Assembly: GCF_003665435.1 (NCBI RefSeq)
Contig: NZ_CP023408.1
Location: 744,001-808,000, forward strand
DNA length: 64,000 nt
Source: Streptomyces fungicidicus
GTDB lineage: Bacteria > Actinomycetota > Actinomycetes > Streptomycetales > Streptomycetaceae
Reading direction: 5' to 3'
Shown here: positions 1 through 8,680 of the stretch, piece by piece
How positions within the stretch are numbered: position 1 is the stretch's first letter
Layout of the letters: the number at the start of each line of letters is the position of its first letter
Program-made: the position numbers and the translations under genes
The notes under the pieces: model-generated
Told to the model about the DNA's origin: nothing
What the model saw: the letters and a program-made list of their open reading frames with translations, nothing else
The model's database searches: none

Positions 1-1198
1 CGACGGTCCTGTTGAAGCTCCAGGTCTCGCCCGGACCGACGACGGAGCCGTTGATGAGTTCCACGGCCCGTCCGACGTTCGTGGTGCGGTAGGCGGCCGG
101 TTCGAAGTTGACGGTGAAGGAGGACATCTTCTCGGTCAGCCCCAGGCGCGCCGCGTTCTCGCGGGTGACCTCCGGCTGGATCTTCCGAGTCTCGACCTCT
201 CCGCTGCGGGCGTCCCCCGACTTGGTGAGCAGGGGCAGGACGGCCTTGCCCAGGGCCTTGTCGGTGACCTCCACGCCGGTCCTGGCGTCGGCGGCCACCA
301 CCACCTTGTCGCCGTCGAGCCCCAGCCGGGCGTTACGGGGTGTGGTGGGCAGGCCGTTGAGGGCGCCGGCCACCGCGGGCGCGGCACGCAGGCCCTTGCC
401 GTCGAGCTCCGGTGTGAGCCGGCCGGCGTCGTCCGGCCGCATCGTGAGGTGCTCGCCCAGCACGGCGGGGGAGACCGTGAACCGCTTACCGCCCGCGGTG
501 AGCGTGACCGGTGCCGACATCGCCGGCCGGGCGAACTCGCGCACTGCCCGTCGTACCTCTTCCGAGGTGACCTCCGGCTTGGCCTCGCGGGCCGGCAGTG
601 CCGTGACCGGGCCGGCCCCGCCGCGCAGGAAAGCGGTGCGCAGGGTGCCGATCGCGGGGTCCACGTCCAGCGCGTACCCGGTGCGCGGGGCGGTCTGCGC
701 GACACGGCCGCCGTCGAAGGAGACGGCGCCGTCGACGACCTTCTGGTCGAGTGTCCTCGCCAGTTCCCCGAGGGTCGCGCGGGCCCTGTCCTCGTCGACC
801 CGTACGACCGGCTCGATGTCACCACCCCTGCGGAACAGCCCGCCGATGACGCTGACCGGATCGGCGCGGGTGGAGGCCGCTCTGTCGAGCGTCGCCGGTA
901 CGTCGAATCCGATCCCCGCCTGCCGCGGATCGACGGTGCCCGCGCGCTCGCCGACCTTCACCCGCAGCTCTCCCGGGCCGGCCGCCGGCAGGTCCCGCTC
1001 CAGCTTCCGGGCGGCTTCCTCGTGCGTCAGACCCCCGATGTCCACGCCGCGCACCGTGGTTCCGGTCTCGATCTCACCGCCGGTGATCAGCAGCCCGGCG
1101 AGATAGAGGCCGCCGAACCCGATGGCCAGCGCACCGCCCGCCAGGGCGGCGGGCGGGAGGGAGGGTGTGCGGGGGACGGAGGGTATTCGGGGGCGCAT
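1..1198 (-). CDS. VanW-domain peptidoglycan-binding-like membrane protein, 3' part cut by window edge
   Basis: The reading frame starts at an ATG (base 1198) and runs off the left edge, so only about 399 N-terminal residues are visible. The protein opens MRPRIPSVPRTPSL, followed by a hydrophobic, glycine-rich stretch at about residues 17-38 that looks like an uncleaved membrane anchor. A long extracellular part follows, with the repeated fold seen in YoaR/VanW-type proteins (putative PG_binding_4 repeats, for example around EAARKLERDL). The last visible residues, NGSVVGPGETWSFNRTV, match the start of a VanW domain, whose signature is PGE-(T/V)-(F/W)-SFN. The family is exported and associated with the cell wall; its biochemical role is unsettled, and vancomycin resistance should not be inferred. 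No partner gene is visible. Confidence 0.8.
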   Translation of the reverse strand, partial: MRPRIPSVPRTPSLPPAALAGGALAIGFGGLYLAGLLITGGEIETGTTVRGVDIGGLTHEEAARKLERDLPAAGPGELRVKVGERAGTVDPRQAGIGFDVPATLDRAASTRADPVSVIGGLFRRGGDIEPVVRVDEDRARATLGELARTLDQKVVDGAVSFDGGRVAQTAPRTGYALDVDPAIGTLRTAFLRGGAGPVTALPAREAKPEVTSEEVRRAVREFARPAMSAPVTLTAGGKRFTVSPAVLGEHLTMRPDDAGRLTPELDGKGLRAAPAVAGALNGLPTTPRNARLGLDGDKVVVAADARTGVEVTDKALGKAVLPLLTKSGDARSGEVETRKIQPEVTRENAARLGLTEKMSSFTVNFEPAAYRTTNVGRAVELINGSVVGPGETWSFNRTV

Positions 1199-1353
1199 GG
1201 GTCTCCTGAACGTTCGAATGTGACGTGCGCCCGACGCCGCACCGGTGTGCGCAAGCAGTCGGCCGAGCTACGCACAACCGTGCACCAAAGGGTATATCGC
1301 AGGTCAGGTCGGACGTTCCGGATCATGGTCCGTCGTGGCGAACGCAACAGGGC

Positions 1354-2310
1354 CTAGTCGGGCTGGGAGAAGGTGCGCCGGTACTCGGTCGGTGTGGTGC
1401 CCAGGACGCGCTGGAAGTGCAGACGGAGATTGGCGGCGGTTCCGAGCCCGACGTCGGCGGCGATCTGCTCGACGCTGCGCCGTGAGCGCTCCAGGGACTC
1501 CCGGGCCGCGTCGACGCGGGCGCGCATCACCCACTGCATTGGCGTGTATCCGGTGTCGTCGACGAAGCGCCGCGAGAACGTGCGCGGTGAGACCGCCGCG
1601 TGCCGGGCCAGCGCCTCCAGGGTGAGCGGTTCGCCGAGCCGGTGCAGCGCCCATTCGCGGGTGGCGGCGAAGCGCTCGCCGAGTTGCTCGGGCACGCTGC
1701 GCGGCACGTACTGCGCCTGGCCGCCGCTGCGGTAGGGCGCCGCGACCAGGCGCCGGGCGGCGTGGTTGGAGGCGGCGACTCCGAGGTCGCCGCGCAGGAT
1801 GTGCAGGCACAGGTCGATGCCCGAGGCCGCGCCGGCCGAGGTCAGCACGCTGCCCTCGTCGACGAACAGGACGTTCTCGTCGACGCGGACGGACGGATGC
1901 CTGGCCGCGAGGGCCCGGATGTAGTGCCAGTGGGTGGTGGCCCGTCTGCCGTCCAGCAGGCCCGTGGCGGCCAGCGCGAAGGCGCCGGTGGAGATGGCCG
2001 CGAGCCGAGCCCCTCGGTCGTGGGCCGCGACCAGGGCCTCGACGACGGCCCGCGGCGGATCCTCGCGGTCCGGGAACCGGTAGCCGGGGATGAAGACGAT
2101 GTCGGCCCATTCCAGCGCGTCGAGCCCGTGGGCGACGTGGTACGCCAGGCCGTCGCCTCCGGTGACCAGCCCCGGGGCCGCACCGCACACCCGCACCTCG
2201 TAGGGCATGCTCGCGCGAGTCGTGAACACCTGTGCGGGGATGCCGACGTCGAGCGGTTTGGCGCCTTCGAGGACGAGGACACAGACGCGGCGCAGGCGGG
2301 AAGCGGGCAC
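1354..2310 (-). CDS. GlxA-type transcriptional regulator (DJ-1/PfpI domain plus AraC HTH)
   Basis: About 318 residues. The N-terminal half begins RLRRVCVLVLEGAKPLDVG and has the layout of a DJ-1/PfpI glutamine-amidotransferase-like ligand domain (FIPGYRFPDREDPP; AISTGAFALAATGLL). The C-terminal roughly 100 residues are an AraC double helix-turn-helix (EALARHAAVSPRTFSRRF and VEQIAADVGLGTAANLRLHF, ending TPTEYRRTF). This is the GlxA/FtrA arrangement, usually a cytoplasmic one-component regulator. The GTG at 2310 was chosen because the conserved fold starts a few residues later; no good ribosome binding site is visible, so the start is uncertain and translation may be leaderless. It is transcribed away from the GAPDH gene across a 156-bp gap, so it might regulate itself or that gene. 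Its ligand is unknown. Confidence 0.82.
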   Translation of the reverse strand: MPASRLRRVCVLVLEGAKPLDVGIPAQVFTTRASMPYEVRVCGAAPGLVTGGDGLAYHVAHGLDALEWADIVFIPGYRFPDREDPPRAVVEALVAAHDRGARLAAISTGAFALAATGLLDGRRATTHWHYIRALAARHPSVRVDENVLFVDEGSVLTSAGAASGIDLCLHILRGDLGVAASNHAARRLVAAPYRSGGQAQYVPRSVPEQLGERFAATREWALHRLGEPLTLEALARHAAVSPRTFSRRFVDDTGYTPMQWVMRARVDAARESLERSRRSVEQIAADVGLGTAANLRLHFQRVLGTTPTEYRRTFSQPD

Positions 2311-2466
2311 GAGGAAGAGGGTAGGCGACCTCGTCGCCGCCCCGGACCGGGCCGTGACGCGGCGGACCGCTGCTCCTGGCGTGATCCTTGCGAACCATGG
2401 CGTTTGTGCCACTGTCAGCGGGCCGACGCCGAGCGCGATCCTTTCGGTGACGAAGGGACACCTGAC

Positions 2467-3477
2467 ATGACGCGTATCGCCATCAACGGATTCGGCCGCA
2501 TCGGACGCAATGTGCTGCGGGCGCTGCTCGAGCGCGACAGCACGCTGGAGGTCGTGGCGGTCAACGATCTGACGGAGCCCGCCACCCTGGCGCGGCTGCT
2601 CGCCTACGACACGACCGCGGGCCGGCTCGGCCGGCCGGTCACAGCCGACGGCGACGCCCTCGTCGTCGACGGCCGGCGCATCGCGGTGCTCGCCGAGCGT
2701 GAGCCGGCGCAGCTGCCGTGGGCCGAGCTGGGCGTGGACATCGTCCTGGAGGCGACCGGCCGTTTCACCGCCGCCAAGGCGGCCCGCGCCCACCTTGACG
2801 CGGGAGCGAAGAAGGTCCTGGTCAGCGCCCCGTCGGACGGTGCGGACGTCACCCTGGCGTTCGGCGTCAACACCGATGCGTACGACGCGGAGCTGCACAC
2901 GATCGTCTCCAACGCGTCCTGCACGACGAATGCGCTCGCGCCGCTGGCCGCGGTCCTCGACGACCTCGCCGGCATCGAGCACGGCTTCATGACGACGGTG
3001 CACGCCTACACCCAGGAGCAGAACCTCCAGGACGGGCCGCACCGCGACGCCCGCCGGGCCCGCGCCGCCGGCGTCAACATCGTGCCGACGACGACGGGCG
3101 CGGCCAAGGCCATCGGGCTGGTGCTGCCCGGTCTCGACGGCAAGCTGTCGGGCGACTCGATCCGCGTACCCGTCCCGGTGGGTTCGATCGTGGAACTGAA
3201 CACCACCGTGGCGCGCGACGTGACGCGCGAGGACGTCCTGCGCGCCTACCGGACCGCCGCGGAGGGGCCCCTCGCCGGGATCCTGGAGTACTCGGAGGAC
3301 CCGCTGGTCTCCTCGGACATCACCGGGAACCCCGCATCGTCGATCTTCGACTCGGCCCTGACCCGTGTCGACGGCCGGCACGTCAAGGTCGTCGCCTGGT
3401 ACGACAACGAGTGGGGCTTCTCCCACCGCGTGATCGACACGCTGGAACTGCTGGCAGCGGGCAGCCCCGCCGCCTGA
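2467..3477 (+). CDS. gap: Type I glyceraldehyde-3-phosphate dehydrogenase
   Basis: 336 residues, the usual family length. It converts glyceraldehyde 3-phosphate to 1,3-bisphosphoglycerate in central glycolysis. The N-terminal Rossmann motif INGFGRIGR is at residues 4-12. The acidic residue in VAVNDLT favours NAD over NADP. The catalytic Cys152 lies in SNASCTTN, the partner His is in the following MTTVHAYT segment, and the C-terminal NEWGFSHRVIDT is typical. It carries a basic DARRARAAGVNIVPTTTGAAKA phosphate-binding stretch in the expected place. The ATG start directly opens the Rossmann fold. The divergent GlxA-type regulator may control it. Streptomycetes often carry more than one gap gene; whether this is the main glycolytic copy or an accessory one cannot be told from the window. 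Confidence 0.95.
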   Translation: MTRIAINGFGRIGRNVLRALLERDSTLEVVAVNDLTEPATLARLLAYDTTAGRLGRPVTADGDALVVDGRRIAVLAEREPAQLPWAELGVDIVLEATGRFTAAKAARAHLDAGAKKVLVSAPSDGADVTLAFGVNTDAYDAELHTIVSNASCTTNALAPLAAVLDDLAGIEHGFMTTVHAYTQEQNLQDGPHRDARRARAAGVNIVPTTTGAAKAIGLVLPGLDGKLSGDSIRVPVPVGSIVELNTTVARDVTREDVLRAYRTAAEGPLAGILEYSEDPLVSSDITGNPASSIFDSALTRVDGRHVKVVAWYDNEWGFSHRVIDTLELLAAGSPAA

Positions 3478-3502
3478 GCACCGCCGAGGGGGCCGGCCAC
3501 CG

Positions 3503-4165
3503 TCAGCCGGCGGGAGCCGGCCCGCCGCGGACCCCGTCCAGGAGGTTGTGCACCAGGGCGGTGACGAAGTCCTCGGTGACGGGCTCGTCGGGTATGAGCA
3601 GACGGTGGTAGACGGCGCCCCAGAGCTGGTCGACGAGGACCTGCACGTCGACGCCCGCGCGGATCTGACCGACTTCCTGGGCGCGCCGCAGGCGTTCGCC
3701 GGCCAGCCGGCGGCGGTGCCCGGAGTACAGCCGCCGGTAGGCGTCGGCGAGATCGGCGTCGGTCTGCGAGGCGCCGATCAGCTCGGTCAGCACGCGTCCG
3801 CCCGGCGTGCGGGTCATCAGACGGGCGAAGGCGTGCAGCTGGGTGAGCAGGTCCGCGCGGACGTCCCCGGTGTCGGGGAAGGCGAGGGTGTTCTCCACGG
3901 CGTGGAAGTAGCCGTCCAGGGCGAGCGCCCCTTTGGAGGGCCACCATTTGTACAGGGTGGTCTTGCTGACGCCGGATGCCCTGGCGACGCGCTCGAACGT
4001 GAACGGGGCCATGCCCTCGGTCAGCAGCAGCTCGCCGACGGTGCGCAGGACGTCGGCCCGCACCTCGTCCGCGGGCCGCCGTCCGCGCCCCCTGCTCACC
4101 GGGGCCGCCGGGCCGTTCACGTCGTCTGCCACGTGGTGCTCCTGCTCGGTTGCGGCCGGGGGCAT
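3503..4165 (-). CDS. TetR-family transcriptional regulator
   Basis: 220 residues. The N-terminal TetR helix-turn-helix lies at about residues 36-80, with the recognition region ARASGVSKTTLYKWWPSKGAL. The remaining helical domain is the ligand and dimer domain and resembles TetR_C_11-like regulators. It sits 34 bp downstream of the SDR gene on the same strand and is probably co-transcribed with it. The shared divergent gap toward the MFS exporter at 5212 contains two operator-like palindromes (4976-4992 and 5004-5020). The likely reading is that this protein represses its own SDR operon and the exporter. The ligand is unknown. The ATG at 4165 is the farthest upstream start; internal starts near the DNA-binding domain are possible. 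Confidence 0.88.
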   Translation of the reverse strand: MPPAATEQEHHVADDVNGPAAPVSRGRGRRPADEVRADVLRTVGELLLTEGMAPFTFERVARASGVSKTTLYKWWPSKGALALDGYFHAVENTLAFPDTGDVRADLLTQLHAFARLMTRTPGGRVLTELIGASQTDADLADAYRRLYSGHRRRLAGERLRRAQEVGQIRAGVDVQVLVDQLWGAVYHRLLIPDEPVTEDFVTALVHNLLDGVRGGPAPAG

Positions 4166-4199
4166 GCGTTCCCCCGGTGTGAGAGGCGGCTGCGCGGCG

Positions 4200-4940
4200 T
4201 CACGCGAGGCCGCCGTTGGCGTAGAGGACCTGGCCGTTGACCCAGCGCGCGGGGCCGGCGAGGAAGGCGACGACTTCGGCGATGTCCTCGGGGTCGCCCA
4301 GTCGCTCCAGCGGGGCCGCCTGCGCGAGCCTGTCGACGGTCGCCTCGTCCTTTCCCTGGAGGAAGAGGGGAGTGGCGGTGGGGCCGGGGGCGACGGCGTT
4401 GACGGTGATGTCCCGGCCGCGCAGCTCCCTCGCGAGGACGAGGGTCATGGCCTCGACCGCCGCCTTGCTGGCGACGTAGGCGCTGTAGGCGGGCAGCTGG
4501 GTGCGGACCACCGAGGTGGAGAAGTTGATGAGGGCGCCGCCGGGGCGCAGGGCGCGGGCGGCCTGCTGGCCGACGACGAAGGTGCCGCGGATGTTGGTGC
4601 GGTGCATCCGGTCGAGGTCGGCGAGGTCGAGCGTCTCGACGGGCGCGAGGATCATGACGCCCGCGGTGTTCACCACGACGTCTAGGCCGCCGAAGGCGGA
4701 CCGCACGCTGTCGAAGGCGAGGGCCATCGCCGTCTCGTCGGCGACGTCGCCGGCCACGGCGAGTGCCCGGCCGCCGGCGGCTGTGATCGCGGCGACGGTC
4801 TCCTCGGCCCTGGCCCGGTTGCCGGCGTAGTGGACGGCGACGGCGAACCCGTCGCGTGCCAGCCGCTTGGCCGCGGCGCGGCCGATGCCGCCGGAACCGT
4901 CGGTGACCAGGGCGACGCGGGTGGTGGTGGGGGTGCTCAT
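4200..4940 (-). CDS. Short-chain dehydrogenase/reductase (classical SDR)
   Basis: 246 residues, standard for a classical SDR. The cofactor loop reads TDGSGGIGRA (TGxxxGxG with the first Gly position as Asp), NTAG stands for the usual NNAG, and the catalytic Ser/Tyr/Lys are in NFSTSVV and YSAYVASK. The end, RWVNGQVLYANGGLA, is typical of SDRs. The basic residue after the first strand (HYAGNRARAEE) suggests NADPH. The ATG at 4940 is chosen because a GAGGAGAG ribosome binding site sits just upstream; an in-frame ATG eight codons earlier lacks one. It is the first gene of a two-gene operon with the TetR gene and is divergent from an MFS exporter. Substrate unknown. Confidence 0.88.
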   Translation of the reverse strand: MSTPTTTRVALVTDGSGGIGRAAAKRLARDGFAVAVHYAGNRARAEETVAAITAAGGRALAVAGDVADETAMALAFDSVRSAFGGLDVVVNTAGVMILAPVETLDLADLDRMHRTNIRGTFVVGQQAARALRPGGALINFSTSVVRTQLPAYSAYVASKAAVEAMTLVLARELRGRDITVNAVAPGPTATPLFLQGKDEATVDRLAQAAPLERLGDPEDIAEVVAFLAGPARWVNGQVLYANGGLA

Positions 4941-4975
4941 GAGGTCTCTCCTCGGTGTCCGCACGTGACGCTCTT

Positions 4976-5020
4976 ATGGACGGCGCGTTCATATAACCAT
5001 GAAATGAACGAGCAGTCCAT
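4976..5020. promoter_or_regulatory. Two-box TetR-type operator between SDR-tetR and MFS genes
   Basis: Two 17-bp boxes, ATGGACggcgcGTTCAT (4976-4992) and ATGAACgagcaGTCCAT (5004-5020), are each near-palindromic (ATGGAC/GTTCAT arms with a 5-bp spacer) and are inverted copies of each other, matching at 15 of 17 positions. They lie 36 bp upstream of the SDR start. This is the classic layout of a TetR-family operator controlling divergent genes. The cognate regulator is most likely the TetR protein encoded at 3503-4165. Confidence 0.7.
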
Positions 5021-5211
5021 ATCGTGCCGGGGAGCCTGGTGACGGACGGGCCGAGTGGATCTGACAGGCTGGTCATGCGGTTACCGCCCGGACGACGACG
5101 ACCGGCGCCGAACCGCCCGTACCGCCCAGGCACCGCAGCACCGGCCGTGACCGGTGACGCGGTGCCCTGCCGGCACCCCACCAACCCCTACTGGGAAGGC
5201 TTTCCCCTGCC

Positions 5212-6474
5212 ATGCCATTGGCTCTGCTGGCCCTGGCCGTCGTCGCGTTCGGCATCGGCACGACCGAGTTTGCCACCATGGGGCTGCTGCCCCAGATCGC
5301 CGACGGTCTGGACGTGTCCGTGCCGCATGCGGGCAACCTCGTCTCCGCCTACGCGCTCGGTGTCGTCGTCGGTGCGCCGCTCCTGACGGGGATCGGCGCC
5401 CGCATACCGCACAAGCGGCTGCTGCTGATCCTCTCGGCCGTGTTCTTCGTGGGGAACGCCGCCTCCGCGCTCGCCCCCAACTTCGGCCTCCTGTTCGCCG
5501 CGCGCGTCCTCGCCGGCCTTCCCCACGGCGCACTGTTCGGTGTGGGCGCCGTCGTCGCCTCCAGACTGGTCGCGCCCGACCGGGCGGCCCGCGCGGTCTC
5601 CACCATGTTCCTCGGCCTCACGGTCGCCAACATCGTCGGCGTCCCCGCCGGAACCGCCCTGGGCCAGCAACTCGGCTGGCGTTACGCGTACGCGGCCGTG
5701 GCCGCCATCGGCGTCCTGGCCTTCGTGGCCCTGGCACTGCTGATCCCGCACCAGCCGCGCGGCACGCACTCCGGCGTCATGCACGAACTGCGCGCCATGA
5801 AGAACAAACAGGTGATGATCGGCCTGGCCACGGCGGTCGTCGGGTTCGGCGGCTACTTCGCCGTCTACAGCTATCTCGTGCCCATGCTCACCCATCTCAC
5901 GGGCATCTCGGACTCCTCCACCACGCTGGTCCTCGCGCTGTTCGGAGTCGGGATGACACTCGGCACCCTCATCGCGGGCCCGCTCACCGACCGGGCGCTG
6001 CGTCCCACGCTCTACGGCGGGTTCGCCCTGCTCGCCGCTGCCCTGGTGGCGCTGCACTTCACCATCGAGCACCTGGTTCCCGCGCTCGTGGTCATCACGG
6101 TGATCGGCGCCCTGAGCGCGCTGATCACCACTCCCGTGCAGATGCTGCTGATGACCAAGGCCCACGAGGCGCCGACGATGGCGGCGGCCTCCAACCACTC
6201 GGCGTTCAATCTGGCCAACGCGGGCGGCGCCTGGCTGGGCGGCCTGGTCATCGCGGCCGGCTGGGGCTGGTCCTCACCCACCCTGGTGGGCGCCGCCCTG
6301 GCCGTGATCGGACTCGGCCTCGCCGTGACCGGCGGGTACCTCGACCGGGACTCGCGTGTCTCCAAGGTCGTCACCACCTCCGCGCCCGCCCCGGCGGGGG
6401 AGCGGAGCTCCCCGGCTGCCCCCGCCCAGGATCAGGCATCCCCCTGCCGCCAGGGCGGCACCGGCGGCGGCTGA
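5212..6474 (+). CDS. MFS exporter, DHA1 family (AraJ/chloramphenicol-resistance type)
   Basis: 420 residues with twelve hydrophobic segments. The start MPLALLALAVVAFGIGTTEF and the following FATMGLLPQIADGL are the hallmark of AraJ/YdhP/Cml-type drug:H+ antiporters, which carry the GIGTTEF motif in helix 1. Loop 2-3 has GARIPHKRLL in place of the usual GxxxDRxGRR. The C-terminal about 40 residues are a low-complexity Ala/Ser/Pro tail with no fold. It acts in the cytoplasmic membrane; substrate unknown. The divergent SDR-tetR pair and the shared double operator suggest a drug- or metabolite-inducible export unit. A strong terminator hairpin follows immediately (6481-6525). Confidence 0.88.
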   Translation: MPLALLALAVVAFGIGTTEFATMGLLPQIADGLDVSVPHAGNLVSAYALGVVVGAPLLTGIGARIPHKRLLLILSAVFFVGNAASALAPNFGLLFAARVLAGLPHGALFGVGAVVASRLVAPDRAARAVSTMFLGLTVANIVGVPAGTALGQQLGWRYAYAAVAAIGVLAFVALALLIPHQPRGTHSGVMHELRAMKNKQVMIGLATAVVGFGGYFAVYSYLVPMLTHLTGISDSSTTLVLALFGVGMTLGTLIAGPLTDRALRPTLYGGFALLAAALVALHFTIEHLVPALVVITVIGALSALITTPVQMLLMTKAHEAPTMAAASNHSAFNLANAGGAWLGGLVIAAGWGWSSPTLVGAALAVIGLGLAVTGGYLDRDSRVSKVVTTSAPAPAGERSSPAAPAQDQASPCRQGGTGGG

Positions 6475-6480
6475 CGCGGT

Positions 6481-6525
6481 CAGGGCCGGGAGGGGGTCAA
6501 GGAGGCGACCTCCCTCCCGGCCCTG
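6481..6525 (+). terminator. Intrinsic terminator-like hairpin after the MFS gene
   Basis: CAGGGCCGGGAGGG (6481-6494) and CCCTCCCGGCCCTG (6512-6525) form a perfect 14-bp stem with a 17-nt loop, 7 bp after the MFS stop codon. There is no clear U-run, as is common in streptomycetes. The rest of the 338-bp gap (6475-6812) holds only the presumed promoter of the amidohydrolase; no further gene was seen in it. Confidence 0.8.
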
Positions 6526-6812
6526 TCGTAGAGGGTGACGCCGTTGACCCGGAGGTTCTCGGCGAGGGGTTCCGAACAGACAGGGTGGAGGGCGCCTCTC
6601 CACCCCTATTAACGCCGCCCGTCCCACGTTCCGATGACACGATCCGCAGCCCGATTCCGGACGAGCGGCTCAGTTGTCCCACGCCGGGGCGGCACCCGAC
6701 TGCTCCGCACGGCGGTATTCGTCCCTCCGATGACGTCGCCCCGCGAGCCCACGTTCCCGCGACAGGGGCACCGTGGTGCGGCAGGGGGACGGCGCGACGA
6801 AGGGAAGCGCGG

Positions 6813-7955
6813 ATGTCGAACCCAGGGCGGCCCCTGAGCCGGCGCGGCCTGCTCATAGCCGGTACGGCCATGGCCTCCGCAGCCGGCACCGTGCAGCAGT
6901 CCCGTGCTCTTGCCGGGGGCGGGGACGGCCCGGGCGGCACCGGGGGAGACGACGACGCTTGGCACGGGAAGATCGACGTGCACCACCACTTCACCGCTCC
7001 GCAATGGGTGGACTGGGCGGAGCGCGAAGGCCTGGTGCGACGGGAGGACCTGCCCTGGTGGTCCCGCTGGGACGCGGATGCCACACTCGCCCTCATGGAC
7101 CGGGCGGGAATCGCGATTGCCGTTCTCAATCCGACGATGCAGGACCGCTACCGCTCCGCGGCGCAGGCCAGGGAGGGTCTTTCCGTCGTCTTCGAGGCGC
7201 TGACCGACTTGGTGCACGAACACCCGGGACGTTTCGCCTTCCTCTGCCCGGCCCTCCTGGATCACCCGGAAGTCACCACGTGGGCGCTGCGCCGCGCCTT
7301 CGACGAACTCGGTGCCGTCGGAGTGAGCGTGAAGGCGAGCTACAACGGTGTCTACCTGGGTGATCCCTCGTACGACCGCTTCCTCGCCGAGGTCGACGAA
7401 CGTTCCGGTGTGCTCATCACCCACCCACTAGACCTTCCGGGAAAACCACCGGGGGTGCCCACGGTTCCCGGCATCCCGAACTTCATGTGCGACTTCCTGC
7501 TGGACACCACGCGCGCCGCGGTGAACCTGATCCGCACGGGAACACTCGACCGGTACCCCCGGCTGTCCGTCGTCCTGCCCCACGCCGGCGGATTCCTTCC
7601 GCAGATCGCCACTCGCCTCGAGGCCTTCGGAGACTTCTGCGACCCACCCGTCGACGCGGCACGTGTGCGGGAGGGGCTCCGCCGTTTCCACTACGACACG
7701 GCGGGCCCACTCGCTCCGGCATGCACCCTGGTGGAGACGGCCGGCGCCGACCGGATCCTCTTCGGCACGGACTGGCCTGCCGCCTCCGCCGAGATCATCA
7801 CCGGCTACACGGTGCCGGCCGTCGAGGCCGACCACGCGTTCACCGAGCACCAGCGTCGCGGCATCTACCGCGACAACGCACGGCGACTCATGCCCGCCCT
7901 GAAGCGCGCGGACCACACCGACCGCCTGAGCGGCTCCGGTTCGCGGCGGACGTAG
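6813..7955 (+). CDS. Exported amidohydrolase (ACMSD-like, amidohydro_2 family) with Tat signal
   Basis: 380 residues. The N-terminus MSNPGRPLSRRGLLIAG contains a twin-arginine motif (SRRGLL) followed by a hydrophobic, Ala-rich region, so the folded enzyme is probably exported by Tat. The mature part starts with KIDVHHHFTAP, the metal-binding HxH motif of amidohydrolase TIM barrels of the 2-amino-3-carboxymuconate-semialdehyde decarboxylase type. Further ligands are visible in VVLPHAGGFLPQ and in FGTDWP (the late conserved Asp). Family members decarboxylate or hydrolyse aromatic-derived acids using a divalent metal; the substrate here cannot be read. The ATG at 6813 is favoured because it places the RR motif near the N-terminus. 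It stands alone between a terminator and a convergent VOC gene. Confidence 0.85.
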   Translation: MSNPGRPLSRRGLLIAGTAMASAAGTVQQSRALAGGGDGPGGTGGDDDAWHGKIDVHHHFTAPQWVDWAEREGLVRREDLPWWSRWDADATLALMDRAGIAIAVLNPTMQDRYRSAAQAREGLSVVFEALTDLVHEHPGRFAFLCPALLDHPEVTTWALRRAFDELGAVGVSVKASYNGVYLGDPSYDRFLAEVDERSGVLITHPLDLPGKPPGVPTVPGIPNFMCDFLLDTTRAAVNLIRTGTLDRYPRLSVVLPHAGGFLPQIATRLEAFGDFCDPPVDAARVREGLRRFHYDTAGPLAPACTLVETAGADRILFGTDWPAASAEIITGYTVPAVEADHAFTEHQRRGIYRDNARRLMPALKRADHTDRLSGSGSRRT

Positions 7956-8010
7956 TCCCCACGCGACTACAGACGGCCGGCCGGTCTTCGTCAGCTCTTG
8001 CACACCCGGG

Positions 8011-8544
8011 TCAGTCAGCCGTCCTGACGGGTGCGCTGCTGCGTCCCTGGCGCCGGCCGCTGAGTTCGGCGTCGAGTGTTTCCTGCGCCACGCGCATCCC
8101 CTCGGCGTACACGGGCTCCCGCAGGCGCTGCCACATCACCTCCTCGGCGACGTCCTCGACGTGGCTGAGGACCCACCAGATGTTGCCGAAGGGGTCCTTG
8201 ATCCGTCCTCCGCGCTGTCCGAAGGCGTTGTCCGCCAGGGCGGTGACGACCTGGCCGCCGGCCGCGAGGGCTTCCGCGAACGCCTCGTCCGCGTCGGCGA
8301 CGAACACACGCAGCAGACTCGGCATGCGGGGCCAGTCGGCGCGTCGGTCGAAGGCCAGCACGACGGTGTCGCCGATCCGGATCTCACCGTGCCCGACCGA
8401 GCCGTCCTCGGTCCGCACCCGCGCCAGTTCCTCACCGCCGAACGCCCGGGTGACGAAGTCGAACAAGGCTCCCGTGTCGTCGGTGACGACCCAAGGAGCA
8501 ACGGTGGTGTAGCCCTCCGGCGCGGTGCTGGTCTGCTCGGGCAT
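8011..8544 (-). CDS. VOC-superfamily (glyoxalase/PhnB-like) protein
   Basis: 177 residues. The sequence follows the PhnB/YnfA-type vicinal-oxygen-chelate pattern: TVAPWVVTDDTGALFDFVTRAFGGEE, then an internal beta-alpha-beta-beta-beta half ending GQRGGRIKDPFGNIWWVLSH. The DPFGNIWW ending is characteristic of these proteins. The C-terminal about 45 residues form a charged helical tail. PhnB-like proteins are small cytoplasmic dimers of mostly unknown activity, sometimes acting as glyoxalase-like or antibiotic-binding proteins. No metal-ligand set can be assigned confidently. The gene is convergent with the amidohydrolase and divergent from a GNAT gene. It is probably monocistronic. Confidence 0.82.
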   Translation of the reverse strand: MPEQTSTAPEGYTTVAPWVVTDDTGALFDFVTRAFGGEELARVRTEDGSVGHGEIRIGDTVVLAFDRRADWPRMPSLLRVFVADADEAFAEALAAGGQVVTALADNAFGQRGGRIKDPFGNIWWVLSHVEDVAEEVMWQRLREPVYAEGMRVAQETLDAELSGRRQGRSSAPVRTAD

Positions 8545-8680
8545 CGTGGTCCTTCCGTCGGTGTCGGCCGGTGACAGCGACGCTAGGCACCCACTAGGAC
8601 TGTCGCCGTCCTAGAGGAACGACTCGTCCGCCCGGCACAAACGAGTTGACGCCCGTGGCGTGTTCGGGTCTCCTGCTGCG

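Noticed and set aside
1-1198. Vancomycin-resistance gene because of the VanW domain
   Set aside because: VanW domains occur in many general wall proteins; no vanHAX-type genes are present.
1354-3426. Long minus-strand frame extending the GlxA regulator across the GAPDH gene
   Set aside because: It is the antisense of a clear GAPDH gene; only the part up to about 2310 has protein-family features.
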